A model generated the notes under the pieces. The model searched no databases. It worked only from the letters and a program-made list of their open reading frames with translations, and had not been told where the DNA came from. 64,000 nt of DNA from Papiliotrema nemorosa. Lineage: Eukaryota; Basidiomycota; Tremellomycetes; Tremellales; Rhynchogastremaceae. A program made the position numbers and the translations under genes. Shown piece by piece: positions 1-11,391 of this stretch (the first letter of the stretch is position 1; each line of letters starts with the position of its first letter). The stretch lies in assembly GCA_032158125.1 (NCBI GenBank), contig JASKOT010000049.1, positions 21,428-85,427 on the forward strand, read 5' to 3'.

Positions 1-1261
1 AACCAAGCGTGGCTGTGCAAATGACTTGATTGTAGCTCTTGGGCTCTTGCTCGCTGGCAACCAATACGGATAGCCCATCTTTGTCCTTCAAGACCGCTGT
101 CACTCGCTTTTTCACCTGCACTTTGTCGGCCCCAATGCTGGCCAACATGCCTTTGGCAATGTCCTCCGATCCGCCATCCACACAAACCCAATCGTAATCT
201 CTGGCTGCAGGCGGGTCAGGACGCCAACTATCGTGTCCCAGAGCTTGGTCGCCAAAATCGGCGAGTTCCATCAAGGTCTGAGTTAGAGCCATGTCGTACC
301 AGCCAGTAGTTCCGGTCTGAGTGGTCTCGATCCATTGTATGACGGCAGGAGGATATCCAAAATCAGAGTTGGGAGCGTACATTACTTCAAGCAGTTTATC
401 CAGGGTTGGGATCTCCAAAAGCTTGTCCTGCTTGATCTTCCCTGCGTCGTCGATCCAGTCGGGGTGTATGCCAAACACCTTGAGCCAGCTTCGCGTGGAG
501 AACGTGTCTATCTTTCGCAGAGCGTCATCGGCTTCTTTTAGTTTGCGTACTCTGTCCTCCTCCGGAATGCCCTTCTTGTTGATGTCGGCAAATATCGATA
601 TGATGAGTTCGAAGGAGGCGCTGATCAGCTTCGCTGCGCCTTTGTTGACGTATATCTGCGGAACGATGCCTTCTCCGGACGGGTCGTCTTTGCCTATACC
701 GAACGTGTCAGCACCCTGAGGTGTGGCCTTTCCCACGAAGGGTCTGTTGTTGTAATACTGCCGCACATTGGGCATATCGTCCCGGGGGTCCATGTAATAG
801 GGCGCAATCTTGCGTTCTACGTCGAACCGTCTAAGCGTCAACTCAAGGCAGCTCAGGGGGGCAAAGGCAGCTCACAGTTTATGGAATAAGTCCACCGTCA
901 ATCGTCTCATGAACCAAAGCCGGGGGAATCGCATGGCTCCTACATCGTAATAATCATGGTCTGCGTCTGAAAAGTGATGTGTCCGAACACGACCGCCAAC
1001 ACGATCCGACGCCTCGAGGATTTCAAATTTGATGCCCAGATCTTTGAGAATCATTGCTGCGTACAAACCAGCACACCCAGCACCGATGATCCCGACGGTA
1101 ATGTCGCTGCTGAGAGGCCTGTCCTTGGGGGAGGCGGGCATGTCCCGAGGCGCATTCATGTGTTTAACGGCGTTGATTGAATTTGACAGTCCCCATCTCG
1201 CCATTTGGTCACGTATGGTGATCGGCGCATCCTTGGCCGTGTCGGGATACAGGCTTGCCAT
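1..1261 (-). CDS. L-amino-acid-oxidase-like FAD amine oxidase (3' part cut by the window edge)
   Basis: Flavin-dependent oxidase of the monoamine/L-amino acid oxidase superfamily, expected to deaminate an amine or amino acid with release of H2O2. Exon 1 (876-1261) has the Rossmann motif GIIGAGCAGLYAA and, after the beta-strand acid, EASDRVGGRVRT, the two signatures of FAD binding in this family. It continues with DVGAMRFPR. Exon 2 starts at 830 after a 45-nt GT-AG intron (831-875) and stays open to base 1, ending in a FAD/NAD-type CTATLG segment, so the C-terminal third lies outside the window. No signal peptide precedes the FAD fold. The ATG at 1261 is the only start upstream of the fold. 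Family is certain; substrate is not. Confidence 0.88.
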
Positions 1262-2096
1262 GCTCGAGCAATCTGTGCTTGCTCAGATGCCGCTGTGAAG
1301 GAAACTCGAGAGTACACTGGGAATTTTTCATGCGCGAGAATTCTGTGGATTTTATAGTTGACTGCTGAGCCAGAAGGTCGCACCAGGCTGCGTGTACGTC
1401 CTTTCCTTCCTTGCGGGGCAGGTCGCGGCTCAGGCACAGAACTGAGTTGGCATTGTAGTATCGTTATGCAGGGTACAGTCGATCAACCAGGTCGCATCAG
1501 CTGACACAACCTTACAATTCGGTTCACAATCGGAGGAGACACGATACGCGCCAAAACCTTGAGCTTCTCTGTTTTTCAAACTTCGATCGAGTTAATGTGA
1601 ATGCCAAGGTACCTCTGTTGTCGTAAGCGGGACAGGATTGTCGGCATGCGTGAAAAGGCACAAGCCACGGATGTGATCACATGTCGGATGCGTGTCGAAA
1701 ACTTTTTGAGGGGTTCTGTTTTGCACTATGAACGGCCGAGCAGCTGGTCCCGGATCTATCACAACTCTCGCTGACATGCCAGGCCAGAATCTGGGGGTTC
1801 CCCCGCTGTGAAGTGCCCCTCGGGGTCTTTGCGTGCGTACTGACAACGAGGCTCGACGGGAACCCATGAGCGGAAGCGAGATAAACCAAGATTCCCGATC
1901 TACACGTACGCCATCTCCCTACGAATAGCCTTCATCCCATTCGCTCAAGGGCTTTCCAAGTCAAGTCCGCTGTGCACTGATCTTTTTGGACTTCCCCCCT
2001 ATATCTATACTTGGGGCAAGGATATAGACACCATATTCGTTAGCCTTTCGACCTCTTCCTTGTCACGCCCATCCTCCTCCCTGATCAGTTGTCAGA
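1262..2096. promoter_or_regulatory. Divergent intergenic region between the oxidase and the heme-barrel gene
   Basis: No convincing gene. It holds the upstream regions of two divergent genes. A TATA-like run (TATATCTATA, about 2000-2009) and a pyrimidine-rich stretch lie just before the downstream coding frame. A short ATG exon at 1866-1905 may belong to the downstream gene. Confidence 0.5.
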
Positions 2097-3083
2097 TTGA
2101 ACCTGGCTCCGAATGCGTTTAGACCTCAAACCTCCACCCAGGTCGACCCTCGAGCGGCCTTCGCTAATGTGGGCGCAGCTAAGGACCCTCTTGGACCTCT
2201 GCGAGCTCTCATAGGAGAATGGGAGGGACCTGGCTTCAACACGATCTGGCGGCCGTTTTTCGCCCAGAAACCCGACGATAAGAGCCACTTCTTGCAGCTC
2301 AACAAAACTCGAGAAACTATGAAATTTGAAGAGATTATCGGTAACATCCCTAATCGAGGGCTTCTCCAACAGGATATCGACATGTTTGGAGTTCATTACA
2401 TTCAGCAAGTGTTCGATGTCAACGACCCTACGGTTGACCCAAAGAAACAGCCCATGCTGCACTTTGAGCCGGGCATTTGGGTCACTGTACCATCTACAAC
2501 GCAACCCAATGTGGTGCCCACTGTGTGTCGGATGGCATCCATCCCTCATGGCACTACGATACTCGCTCAAGGAGAGGTTTTCCACAGTCAAGGTCCCCAA
2601 TTCGAACCGGTCAACATTGACCCCTTCCTAATTGGTCAACCGGGATCCTTCGTCGAGGAGAAGCCAAAGTTTGTAGACATCTTAACGATGACTAATCCGA
2701 CCAAATTTCGATCACCAGAAACTCCGCTCGCCGTGGGCATCACTCAAGACATGGTCGACGATCCCAATCTGATCTTGCAACGTGATATCGCGGGTCAGAC
2801 TATACTCCAGACGACCACCTTTGCTATCAGTTCTCTGACGACAAAGGAGATACCGGGCGGAGGCACTACGAACACGGCATTCCTTGCGGGAAGTGACAAG
2901 CCTAACGCCGATGCTGCCCAAGTCACCGCCAGGTTCTGGATAGAGCATCTTCGGGGGAACAATGGAGAGGAGATCCTGCAACTGCAATATACGCAGACAG
3001 TGATCCTCAACTTCAAAGGTCTGAGCTGGCCCCATGTTTCGGTGGCTACGCTGCTTAAAAAGCCTGATCCTAAAGAATCGTAA
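2097..3083 (+). CDS. Conserved heme-binding beta-barrel (FABP/nitrobindin-like) family protein, start unresolved
   Basis: A single long frame of about 328 codons matches a family shared by bacteria and fungi and usually annotated as heme-binding or FABP-like. Hallmarks are LGPLRALIGEWEGPGFN, EIIGNIPNRGLLQQDI, EPGIWVTVP, MASIPHGTTILAQG and the C-terminal LNFKGLSWPHVSVATL. No signal peptide or membrane segment is visible. The frame has no ATG before the conserved N-terminal motif: it opens at a TTG, with an in-frame TGA at 2082. A 5' exon must therefore exist, or the annotated protein starts inside the domain at the ATG near 2319. One frame-compatible option joins ATG 1866-1905 to an acceptor at 2088, but its intron (about 183 nt) would be unusually long here. 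Biochemical role is unknown. Confidence 0.72.
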   Translation: MNLAPNAFRPQTSTQVDPRAAFANVGAAKDPLGPLRALIGEWEGPGFNTIWRPFFAQKPDDKSHFLQLNKTRETMKFEEIIGNIPNRGLLQQDIDMFGVHYIQQVFDVNDPTVDPKKQPMLHFEPGIWVTVPSTTQPNVVPTVCRMASIPHGTTILAQGEVFHSQGPQFEPVNIDPFLIGQPGSFVEEKPKFVDILTMTNPTKFRSPETPLAVGITQDMVDDPNLILQRDIAGQTILQTTTFAISSLTTKEIPGGGTTNTAFLAGSDKPNADAAQVTARFWIEHLRGNNGEEILQLQYTQTVILNFKGLSWPHVSVATLLKKPDPKES

Positions 3084-3720
3084 GCTCTCCCTTGTGGCGG
3101 TTGGTTGGATGAACAGCGAGAATACATCACAAGATGCCAGGGGCGCTTAGTCGTGGCGTTCTGTCAGCATTGGTCATCTTTCGAGTCCGTGACGTTCAGG
3201 TCCGCAAGGTCTCTTTGTAGGTTATCGCACGGTCAGAGTTGCATTGGCTCGGTTGATTGTTTTCCGTCAGCGACCCTCAAAAATAATTGTACTGATCAGA
3301 CCAAGGCGAGCTATCACTTGCCCAAAATCTGGCTTCTTGGTTCTCCTTTGACACATTCTGAGATGCGGTTGTATCTATTTCGAAGCTATTGGATAATCGC
3401 GCTGACACGGTTGCCGCCGGCGTCAGCATTCACTTCGCCGCGCGTTCCATTTGGCAGCATACACAAGAGTGTATACAGTTCAAGATCACCATCCACCGCT
3501 TCGTCAACTGTCAAAACGTAGTGATTGCATTCCAGCACCCGGCGGATCTCAGACATGGGATCATACCGTACTCTACGGTAGCTACGCTTATGTCACCATC
3601 ATCACAGCGGTGTGAATATGATCGGGATATCCGACTCGGCCTTCCCATTGACAAAAAACGCTTTGCTCCCGCTACATTGCGTCAGCTGCTATGCATACAG
3701 ACCACGCCACCAACAGACAC
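3084..3720. other. Convergent intergenic region, no gene seen
   Basis: Lies between the 3' ends of the heme-barrel gene and the P450 gene. Open frames here lack family motifs and splice support. I see nothing beyond presumed 3' UTRs. Confidence 0.5.
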
Positions 3721-5573
3721 TTACTGTCGCGTCGAGACTGTCTGACTAGACGGTAAAGAAAGGTGGTATGAACGCATAATTGTGAAGATCAAAGCCTTTG
3801 AGCTCGCCAAAGCATAATTGAACATCCTACCGTCACTATTTGGCTATTTATGCTGAATCGGTACTGACGGGCATCCTCTTGAGCCGCCTGAAAACGTAGT
3901 GGATCTTCCCCAAGCGAAACTCATATCATCGAGGTCGGCGGATACAGTCCCATCGGCAAACCTCTCCGGCCGGAATACCTCTGCATCGTCGCCGAAAAGT
4001 CGCTTATCGTGATTGACAGCCAAGAGGGCTTCATGTTGATATCAATCTTACTCATTAAGAGCACTCACGGATCCACACTTCGTCCCCTTTGGTGACTTTG
4101 ACGCACTCTATCAAGTGACCATCGCGACCTACAACCGGATATCGCAGTGGGACCACGCAAGAACGAGTGCATTTGCGTTCGAGCGCTTGATAAGGCTGGC
4201 GCATGCGCATAACTTCTTCGATCACATGGTCGAGGTACGTAATGCCATTGAGCTCATCTCTAGATCGCATCAGCCGTCGCCAACAAGACGGAAGGAGCAT
4301 TACAAGGTGGGATTGTCCCCGAGACTAGACAAATTGTCCCTCAACTTGGTCTGCACGTCGGGGTTGGCTGCAACGCTGTGCAAGATGTGCACTATGGCTA
4401 CAGTCTGGATATCCATCGACCCTAAGATCTGTTCGATTAGTAGCGGTGCGGTGACTCTTTGGTAGACTTACCAGGAAGGGCGCATTGTGGGCAATGTCCA
4501 GGTCAGAGAGTTTTTGACTCGCCTTGACATTTGCGTCTATGTTGTTGCGACCTATCATAATTAGCCTTCAGGGGTGAGATGACCAACATAGGGAGGTCAG
4601 CATGTCGTATGGTTCTGTGGGATCCAAGCCCTGCATATCGGTGCTCTCTCGCAGATATCGTTTCTTTTCCTCGGCGATCGCCTGACGGCTTCAGCGCTCT
4701 CTCTATAAGGGGACTAACCTCTCCATATCTGGTCAAATCACGTAGAGCTTTCTCAGCCGCCCTGACGTTGTCGGTTTTATAAAGCTTGGTGTATCAGTGC
4801 TGCACTAGGCTCTACTTGCAACACACTGATCGATTATCAATCCAGCTGAATTTGCTTCGAATTCGATGGAAGTTGCCGATAAGACGCTGTAAGACGTCCA
4901 AAGATTGCCCATCAGTGTGCTCGAGACCAGGACCCAAAACAACAGAAGATAGGACATTGATCATGTACCTCGTTGCGGTCGCTCGAGCCATAAACTTCTG
5001 CGCACCGCTGTTGTCCTCGATCTCCGAAATGGCTCAGGTCACCTGCCAAGCAGCCGCAAGCATCCGAGGAAAGTAGTGTCGACAAGCTGAGGGGGATATC
5101 ATGGTACCCAGAGCGGCTTTGACTCCTCGATGATGGTCACCCGACACGCACGGAATACAGTGATCAAGTCCCATGGCTCTCAGTGTAGGTCCCATTCTGG
5201 CGCTCTCCTCAAAGTCTTCACTTTTTCGCTGGACGTAAGCCAAGAAGTTGGGGTCGGCGGTAAGAATTATGGGTCTGTAGTAGGGCCGGACACGAATGCG
5301 AATAGTCCCTCCCAACGAAGCGAACCATTCGCGATATAGACTAGAGACAGGGTGCTTGCTAGCAAGGCTATCGTGATCTTCCTTGAAGGTCAGACCAGGG
5401 GCCACTTGAATGCTCAGCTGGATATTGGCTATCACACGCTTACAAGGAAGATTGTCGTAGCTTGTCCATATGTGTCGTCGTATCGGTCTCAAGACTTTCC
5501 ACAGCACCGCGACGATCAGAACGAGCGAATAGTAGACCAGCTGTTGCTTTTGCAGGCGGCTCAAGTCAAGCAT
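3721..5573 (-). CDS. Cytochrome P450 monooxygenase
   Basis: ER-anchored heme-thiolate monooxygenase. Exon 1 (5573 to about 5044) starts at an ATG followed by a membrane anchor (QLVYYSLVLIVAVLWKVLR) and the substrate-recognition N-terminal fold. Downstream exons give an I-helix-like segment (LGSMDIQTVAIVHILHSVA), the K-helix ExxR (EEVMR near 4215), the RPERF motif and the heme loop FSGGSRGCP. A 46-nt intron splits the codon after the heme cysteine. The last exon continues as MFNYALASSKALIFTIMRSY, the expected L-helix, and stops at 3721-3723. At least six exons are needed and not every junction in 4300-5040 was resolved. The second residue after the heme Cys is Met rather than the usual Gly. 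CYP family and substrate cannot be assigned. Confidence 0.85.
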
Positions 5574-6546
5574 GTCGTGGTGTTGTTTGGCTGTAAAAGC
5601 ACGCTCAGCGGTCCGACTTATAAGAGAGAAGGTCGACTGCAGATGCACTCCGAATTTTATATTGCACAATGTCCCCGGCCCCAACACTGATCGAAAGGAT
5701 GGAGCCGGGTCAATCTGGGCACGCATGCCGCAGGGATTGTTCCGCATTAGAGATAGAGTACAGAGTACGGTATGAGTACTCGTAAATGTCGTTGAGTGGA
5801 CTGTACTATCTATGGAAGCCAGGCTCACTTAGCCCAGGATTGCGCAGGCCCAAACAGCAGATCTGGCGTTTATTTATGTCACCCTAAAGATTATTTGCAT
5901 CATTGATACACCGCTAAGCCTGACAGCATACCGATCCTTGAGATCCACGAGCTCCGGCTTCTTGCCCGATGTTTCCCAGCTCCACCTTCGAAGGCTTAGT
6001 CTTGAAGCAGTGATTAGTCCAGCTAGCTCCAATTGACTCCCCTTTATGAACTGCACGGTGATGGAGGGTTCAACGGGACAGCCTTTGCTAAGTCTTACCG
6101 CGCGGCGTGCGAAGTCGAACCCTGATAACCCAATGATGTCTTCGAAAAATCGGCACTATTGCCAAGGCGAACGGGGGGCGGGGGAACGAGGCCGGCGGAC
6201 GCCCACTGATAGCAAAGACTCCGTGGTCGAGCTGTTGAGTGAGCAGGCAACAGCGAAGCAATATGGTATGACCCGCAAAGGTCAAATGCTTCTTCGAGTA
6301 GACTTCGGCTCGCATCCTGCACTAACAGGTTCTACAGACATCGCCATATTCCGTCTATTTATAAGTAAGCAGAAGCGAACGTGTCTGATCAAATAAAATG
6401 TTCGAACGATGATAGGTCGAACTGTCAATCGTCACTCCAACTTTCAAGTCAGGATGTGACAACGATCATTGCATCGCAAAGAAGAAGTAATTCACGATGC
6501 GCGCAAGAGCTGCCTGCTTGTATACCCTTTTGCGCCCTTATCAGCG
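5574..6546. promoter_or_regulatory. Divergent intergenic region between P450 and acid phosphatase
   Basis: Nearly 1 kb without a supportable gene. Short open frames on both strands lack motifs. A TATA-like CTATTTATAAG lies near 6355-6366, about 185 bp before the phosphatase ATG. Confidence 0.45.
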
Positions 6547-8594
6547 ATGCTGTCGATCCTGATACCTTTGCTAGCCTTGACAGCGGTCTCTGCTGTGCCG
6601 CACATCGCTTCTTCAGATCCCGCCCTTCTCGTCGCTCGAAACGACGCCCCTCGGTGGGCGCAACAATGGCAACCTGACTGTAAGGCTTCACAGATCTTCC
6701 TTCTGCCGAGTCAAGAGCTAGGTGAAGTTGACGGAATAGCCAACGGGGTTGTCAACTACGGGTATAACTCGTCCTTCGGACAAGGTTTCAACAACGCTAC
6801 CCAGCTTCGACTAGCTTACCGAGGATGCACAGGAATGTCCGTGTCATTTTCCACAAATCAGCGACAAGATACGCCTCAGGTCCGTTACGGAACTTCAAAC
6901 ATTACCCTGGTGAGCTGATGCTGTCCATTGACAAGACTGATGCCTTCTAGGACTGCAACGCCTACTCCTCGGTATCCATCACCTATGAGACCAGTCCCAA
7001 GTGGGAGAACCATGTGCGTGATTCGTCTACTCTGGGAGTGAGAGGCAATACTGAGGACAGGTTGTTCTGGATGGTCTCTCTCCTGATACCAAGTGTCAGT
7101 GTCATTATGCCCCCACTGTCAAAGACTTCGTCGCTGAACTGTAGACTATTACCAAGTCTGCGACGGTCCAATCTATAGCTTCACCACTGCTCGATGTGCG
7201 GGAGACATGACTCCCTACAGCACCGCCGTCGTCGTCGACATGGGCACGATGGGCGAATACGGACTCTCGAGCTGTCTACCAAAGGGCATCGATTATGCTC
7301 TCCAACCCAACGAGACCAACACCCTGCAACGTTTAGTTGCTCAAAAAGCCGACTACGACTTTGTCATCCATCCCGGAGACATGGCGTACGCTGATTATTG
7401 GGCAAAACAGCAAATCACCCACGGCAGCAACTTGACGATCCAGGATCAAATCCTGGGATACAACGCCATCAATGAAGCCTTCTTTGACGAGGTCAGCGAA
7501 GTTGCAAAGTGGAAGCCTTATATGGCGGGAGTGGGCAATCACGAGGCGAATTGCATCAATGGTGGATATAAGCAGTACACCGAGGCAATCTGTACAGCTG
7601 GATTGACCAACTTTACAGAGTACAAGGTCAGGTGGAACATGCCTGGAGACGGATCACCCTCGAACAACTTCTGGTATTCTTTCGGTGAGTTCCTGGCTTG
7701 GACAAAGCAACAGGTGGTAATGGCAGACCATGGGATGGTACACTATCTTGTCTTCGATACCGAGACGGATCTTCCAGCCCCCTACATCGCGCCCGACGTC
7801 CAAGGTGGCTCGGCAGGAATGCACGAAGCCAATGTTGGATCATACCCGAACGCACAAGTCGATTTTATCAAGAACGATCTGGCTGCAGTAGATCGAAGCA
7901 AGACTCCTTGGGTCATTGCGCTTGGCCATCGACCTTGGTATGCGCCTTCCATCCCGGACTACCAGTTTATGGATGGCTTGGCCGTATTTGAACCATTGTT
8001 CACAGCTGGAAATGTACGTGACTCATCCACCTGCCATTTGTAGAGAGCCACTGACCACGTAGGTCGACATGGTCATGCATGGTCATGTGTGAGTCGATTC
8101 AGTGATTAGTCAAGCGGGCCTGCTCACATATGTGGTCACTTGATGGGCCGTACTTTCCCGGTGTGGAAGAACGGCACCATCCAGCAAGACAACTACATCG
8201 AGCCTCAAGCGCCTGGTATGTGCAGCTCACCTCGCGAGACGTCGACTTGGCTAATTCGTTCAGTATATATCGTCAATGGAGCTGCTGGCCATTATGACGG
8301 GCTTGATGCAGCTGCTAATCCCCTACCCAGCTTCATCGCGTGAGTTCAGAGACCTTAAACATCCAAGTCGAGCCACTGACTCCCCATAGCTTTGCCAACG
8401 ATACGTGAGTTGCCCTTGCTCTATGGCTTGACAAATGGACTGTACTCATGGACAGGACATACGCGTGGTCAAAACTCACGTTCCACAATGCCACTCATCT
8501 CACCCATGCCTTCCTCGCCTCGAGCGATAACTCTGTGATAGATGAGATTACAATTCAGAGAACTGTAGGTCACCTGTATAGTGTGGAATACTGA
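6547..8594 (+). CDS. Secreted purple acid phosphatase (metallophosphoesterase)
   Basis: Starts with a signal peptide (MLSILIPLLALTAVSAVP). A fibronectin-like N-terminal domain ends in YYYQVCDGPIYSFTT, followed by the binuclear-metal phosphatase core. Motifs in order: VDMGTMG (family GDxG, with Val for Gly), HPGDMAYADY (GDxxY), GVGNHEAN (GNH[ED]), ALGHRPWY (GHxxW) and MHGHV, the start of GHxH. The C-terminal end includes VNGAAGHYDG. Coding sequence runs through at least eight short exons. Introns include 6910-6950, the one ending at 8062 and 8219-8264. The intron that interrupts GHxH has no AG at the position where the motif would rejoin (see findings). The last exon may end at 8594, or splice to a TGA near 8606. 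Likely role is extracellular or periplasmic phosphate scavenging. Confidence 0.88.
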
Positions 8595-8762
8595 TGAGAC
8601 AGCATTGAGCGCTACAGTGGCCAGACAGTCAGATACAGGAACTCGTTCACATATAATGCAAGAAGCCAATGTATCGGGACATAGAACAGACCGCACATAC
8701 CACTCCGCTCAAGAAGAGATCTATCGTGATCAATCAATATATCAAGGCATCTATAAACAACT

Positions 8763-11391
8763 CTACAAGACCTCCCATCGCTGCCTGCCCATACTAATCA
8801 GCCGGACAAACAATTGCTCCCTCCTCTGTACCCTCGTGAAGTGCATCGTGATACCCTCGACCTTTTCGCTTCCTGCAGCCTCAGCCATCTGTTGCGTGAC
8901 ATCCTTGAACCGTAACGTCAAGCCAAGACCCTCGACATCCGCCCCGCTCACCCAGCCCAGAGCCAATCGAGGCATGGAGACGTGCGACTGATGTCAGCGG
9001 GTATAAATGAGGTGGCTCACCTTTTTGAGTTCGACAATGTCGTCAATGGGGTAAATGAAGCGCTCTTCTGTACCCGATGACGGCACGAAAGCAACTTGAG
9101 GGTGTATCAAATCATCATTGGACATTTCCAGCACAATGTACCCGTTTTCTCCGTTAAGCCGAGCCGGGTAAGACTCCAGTGATCCCTCGTCTTTGGCATT
9201 TCCGCGGAAGAAGAGTTTGTCGACCTTGTTTCCAATCTTTCGAGGGATGGGCTGACTATGAGTGTCTGGTGATGGGTGGATGAACTCACATCTTTAGGTG
9301 CGCCGTCCACACTGACATCTCCTCTGAAACCAGCCATCTTCTTTCCAGCTTTCTGGAAAATATGGGTGATCGCTTGTTTCGTGTGGTGTTTGGTCTTGGC
9401 TGCCACTTCTGAGACCTTTCCATCTTGGGCTGCTTCTTCGACTTCTTCATCATCTTCAGCGGTCACGGTCGCGGGGGAAGTGTCTTTGATCGCTTCTTTG
9501 GGTGTTCCGGCAAGAGGTGGTGGTCTGTGTTTCAGCACACTCAGCGGCCGGTCTCCATCTTGAGACTCACGGTGGTCGTGGAAGAGGTGTATGGAGAGCT
9601 TCTGCGACACGGAGGAGATGGAGAGTGAGTTGCTGATCGGTGGGCACCCCACTGAGGATGGAGCTAGATCGTCAGTGATACTCGCAGATCCTGGACAAGC
9701 CACTCACTTCCGCATGTCCAACTTTTCTTGCCAATCCGGGACTAGCTCGACAAACTTCTTGGCGGCTTTGATCAACAGCGGCTGACCCCATATCCCAACG
9801 CCGATCATGAATCCGGTAGCTCGTTGGAAGATCCAGGGCGGAACAAAGGTGATGAGGAACATTGGGGGTACCAAGAATGCTCCAGCGATCTTGAAACGAG
9901 CTCCCCGGTCGGGGTAGGGTGAGGGTGGGGACAGAGCACTGATTGTCAGGCCCGCTCGTTAGGTTTCACTCACTTGGTGAGCCTCTCGGTCAAATCTGCA
10001 AACTCTCCTAGTCCAACCTCGGTGGCCTTGGTCATTTTTGACACCATTTCGTCTCGTTTCTTCTTTGCTTCTTTTTGTTGCAATTTCTTCTTCTCCTTCT
10101 CGGTGAGAGGTTTGTCCGATTGTACCTTTCCCCCACCCAGGACAATCTCGGCAGACTCGAGTCCCTGTGCACCATCCTGAGCGGGGCGGGATTTGACTAC
10201 CTCGTCTTCATCCTCACTCGAGCTGGAACTGGAGCTTTCCTCCTGCTTCTCTCCCACACTCGAGTTTCCTGCTTCTTTGCCTCTTTTACGGCCGTCCTGC
10301 GTGTCAGAGTATGTAGATTGGAGTGCTACTCACAAAAAGTAGCCTAGTCGTGTACGCCTGTAGGATGCTGGCCGCTTCAAACGCCTGCTCCTCGGCTTGC
10401 TCTGCTTTGCTTCGATGTACGGTCGCAGAGTCGGTAGTGCCCAATAAACTCTCGTCACCCTTTTGATTGGTGGGATCAGTAGCGGAAGGTGGAGTGAAGG
10501 GAGGTGGGGGGATCTAAGGATCAGCCATGCATCTAGATAAGCAGTCCAGCTCACCGCAGGGAAGAACCATCGTCGGCAGTCTGGGAAACAAACAATCGCG
10601 ATGAAAAAGCTGAGTACACCCGCTGCAGTGTAGCCAAAAATCCAGCAAGTAAAGTAGGCGGCGCAGAACAATCCGGTCCTCACTCTCTCCTGAGGCTCCC
10701 ACGACATGATTCTCCCCATCTCTCGCGATCCCCGCACAGCTGATGGCCCTATGGCCGCAATGGTACGCTCCAGGTTGGATTTCAAGGTGTCCGAGTGGGA
10801 AGGGAGGTTGGGGAGGGTGGAGAGTCGCAAGTCGGGCTCCCTGGGTGGGAGTTTGGTCGCCGGGTGAAGCACATGTGAGATTTGCTATTGCTCAGTGACA
10901 CATCTCCTACACACCACCGCCCAGCTCACCACGTCGAAGCGCCTCAGCATCTGCCATAGTCGATCGTCCTCCAGCCCTGCGACAACGGTCCCTTTGGGTT
11001 TCTCACCCTTAATCTCTCTTGCCGCTGCTTTGGTCTTTTCGACCTCTCGATGAATGACAGCTGGGTGTTCATTTTTGATAGCCTCTTTCTGCTCCTCTGG
11101 ATGAGTTGATGGGTTGGTGGGAAGGGCGGTAGGTGCCGACTCGGACGAAGGAACATTTGGGTCGATGGTCGAAGTAGGTGTCTTTGAAGCCAGATGGGAG
11201 GCGGTAGCAGCAGCAGGCTGATCTGACAATGGGGCGTTGGCGGATCCAGGTCCTGCAGCTACAGGTCGATGATCGACCACCTCCTCGACAGACGATGCCG
11301 ACTGCGGGACGACCGCGGCTGGCTTGACCGCGACTGTTTCGTCGCTGTGGCCCGCGGGGCTGGAGCTGCTGATGGGCTTTCCCAGATCCAT
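8763..11391 (-). CDS. DUF3292-family membrane protein with GRAM-like C terminus
   Basis: Fungal protein of unknown function matching DUF3292. The N-terminal ~170 residues are Ser/Ala/Pro-rich and disordered. The family core begins at DDRLWQMLRRFDV and continues after an intron as QISHVLHPATKLPP and DLRLSTLPNLPSHSDTLKSN. Two adjacent hydrophobic stretches (GLFCAAYFTCWIFGYTAAG and LSFFIAIVCFPDC) form a membrane hairpin. An acidic Ser run and a Lys/Glu-rich coiled-coil segment follow (9970-10257). The C-terminal exon ends in a GRAM/PH-like segment (GLGLTLRFKDV and QLFVRLISMGRQRWEVL). The true start is the ATG at 11391; upstream codons in the same frame use GTG. At least six exons. Role not known; the GRAM-like end suggests membrane-lipid contact. 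Confidence 0.8.

Noticed and set aside
3105..3745. Plus-strand frames of 118-138 codons
   Set aside because: They overlap the last P450 exon on the other strand and have no family motif or splice support.
5874..6056. Minus-strand 60-codon frame upstream of the P450
   Set aside because: Short, without recognisable domain, and in a divergent promoter region.
6088..6130. GGTTCGACTTC, resembling a tRNA B box on the minus strand
   Set aside because: No matching A box or acceptor stem could be folded around it.
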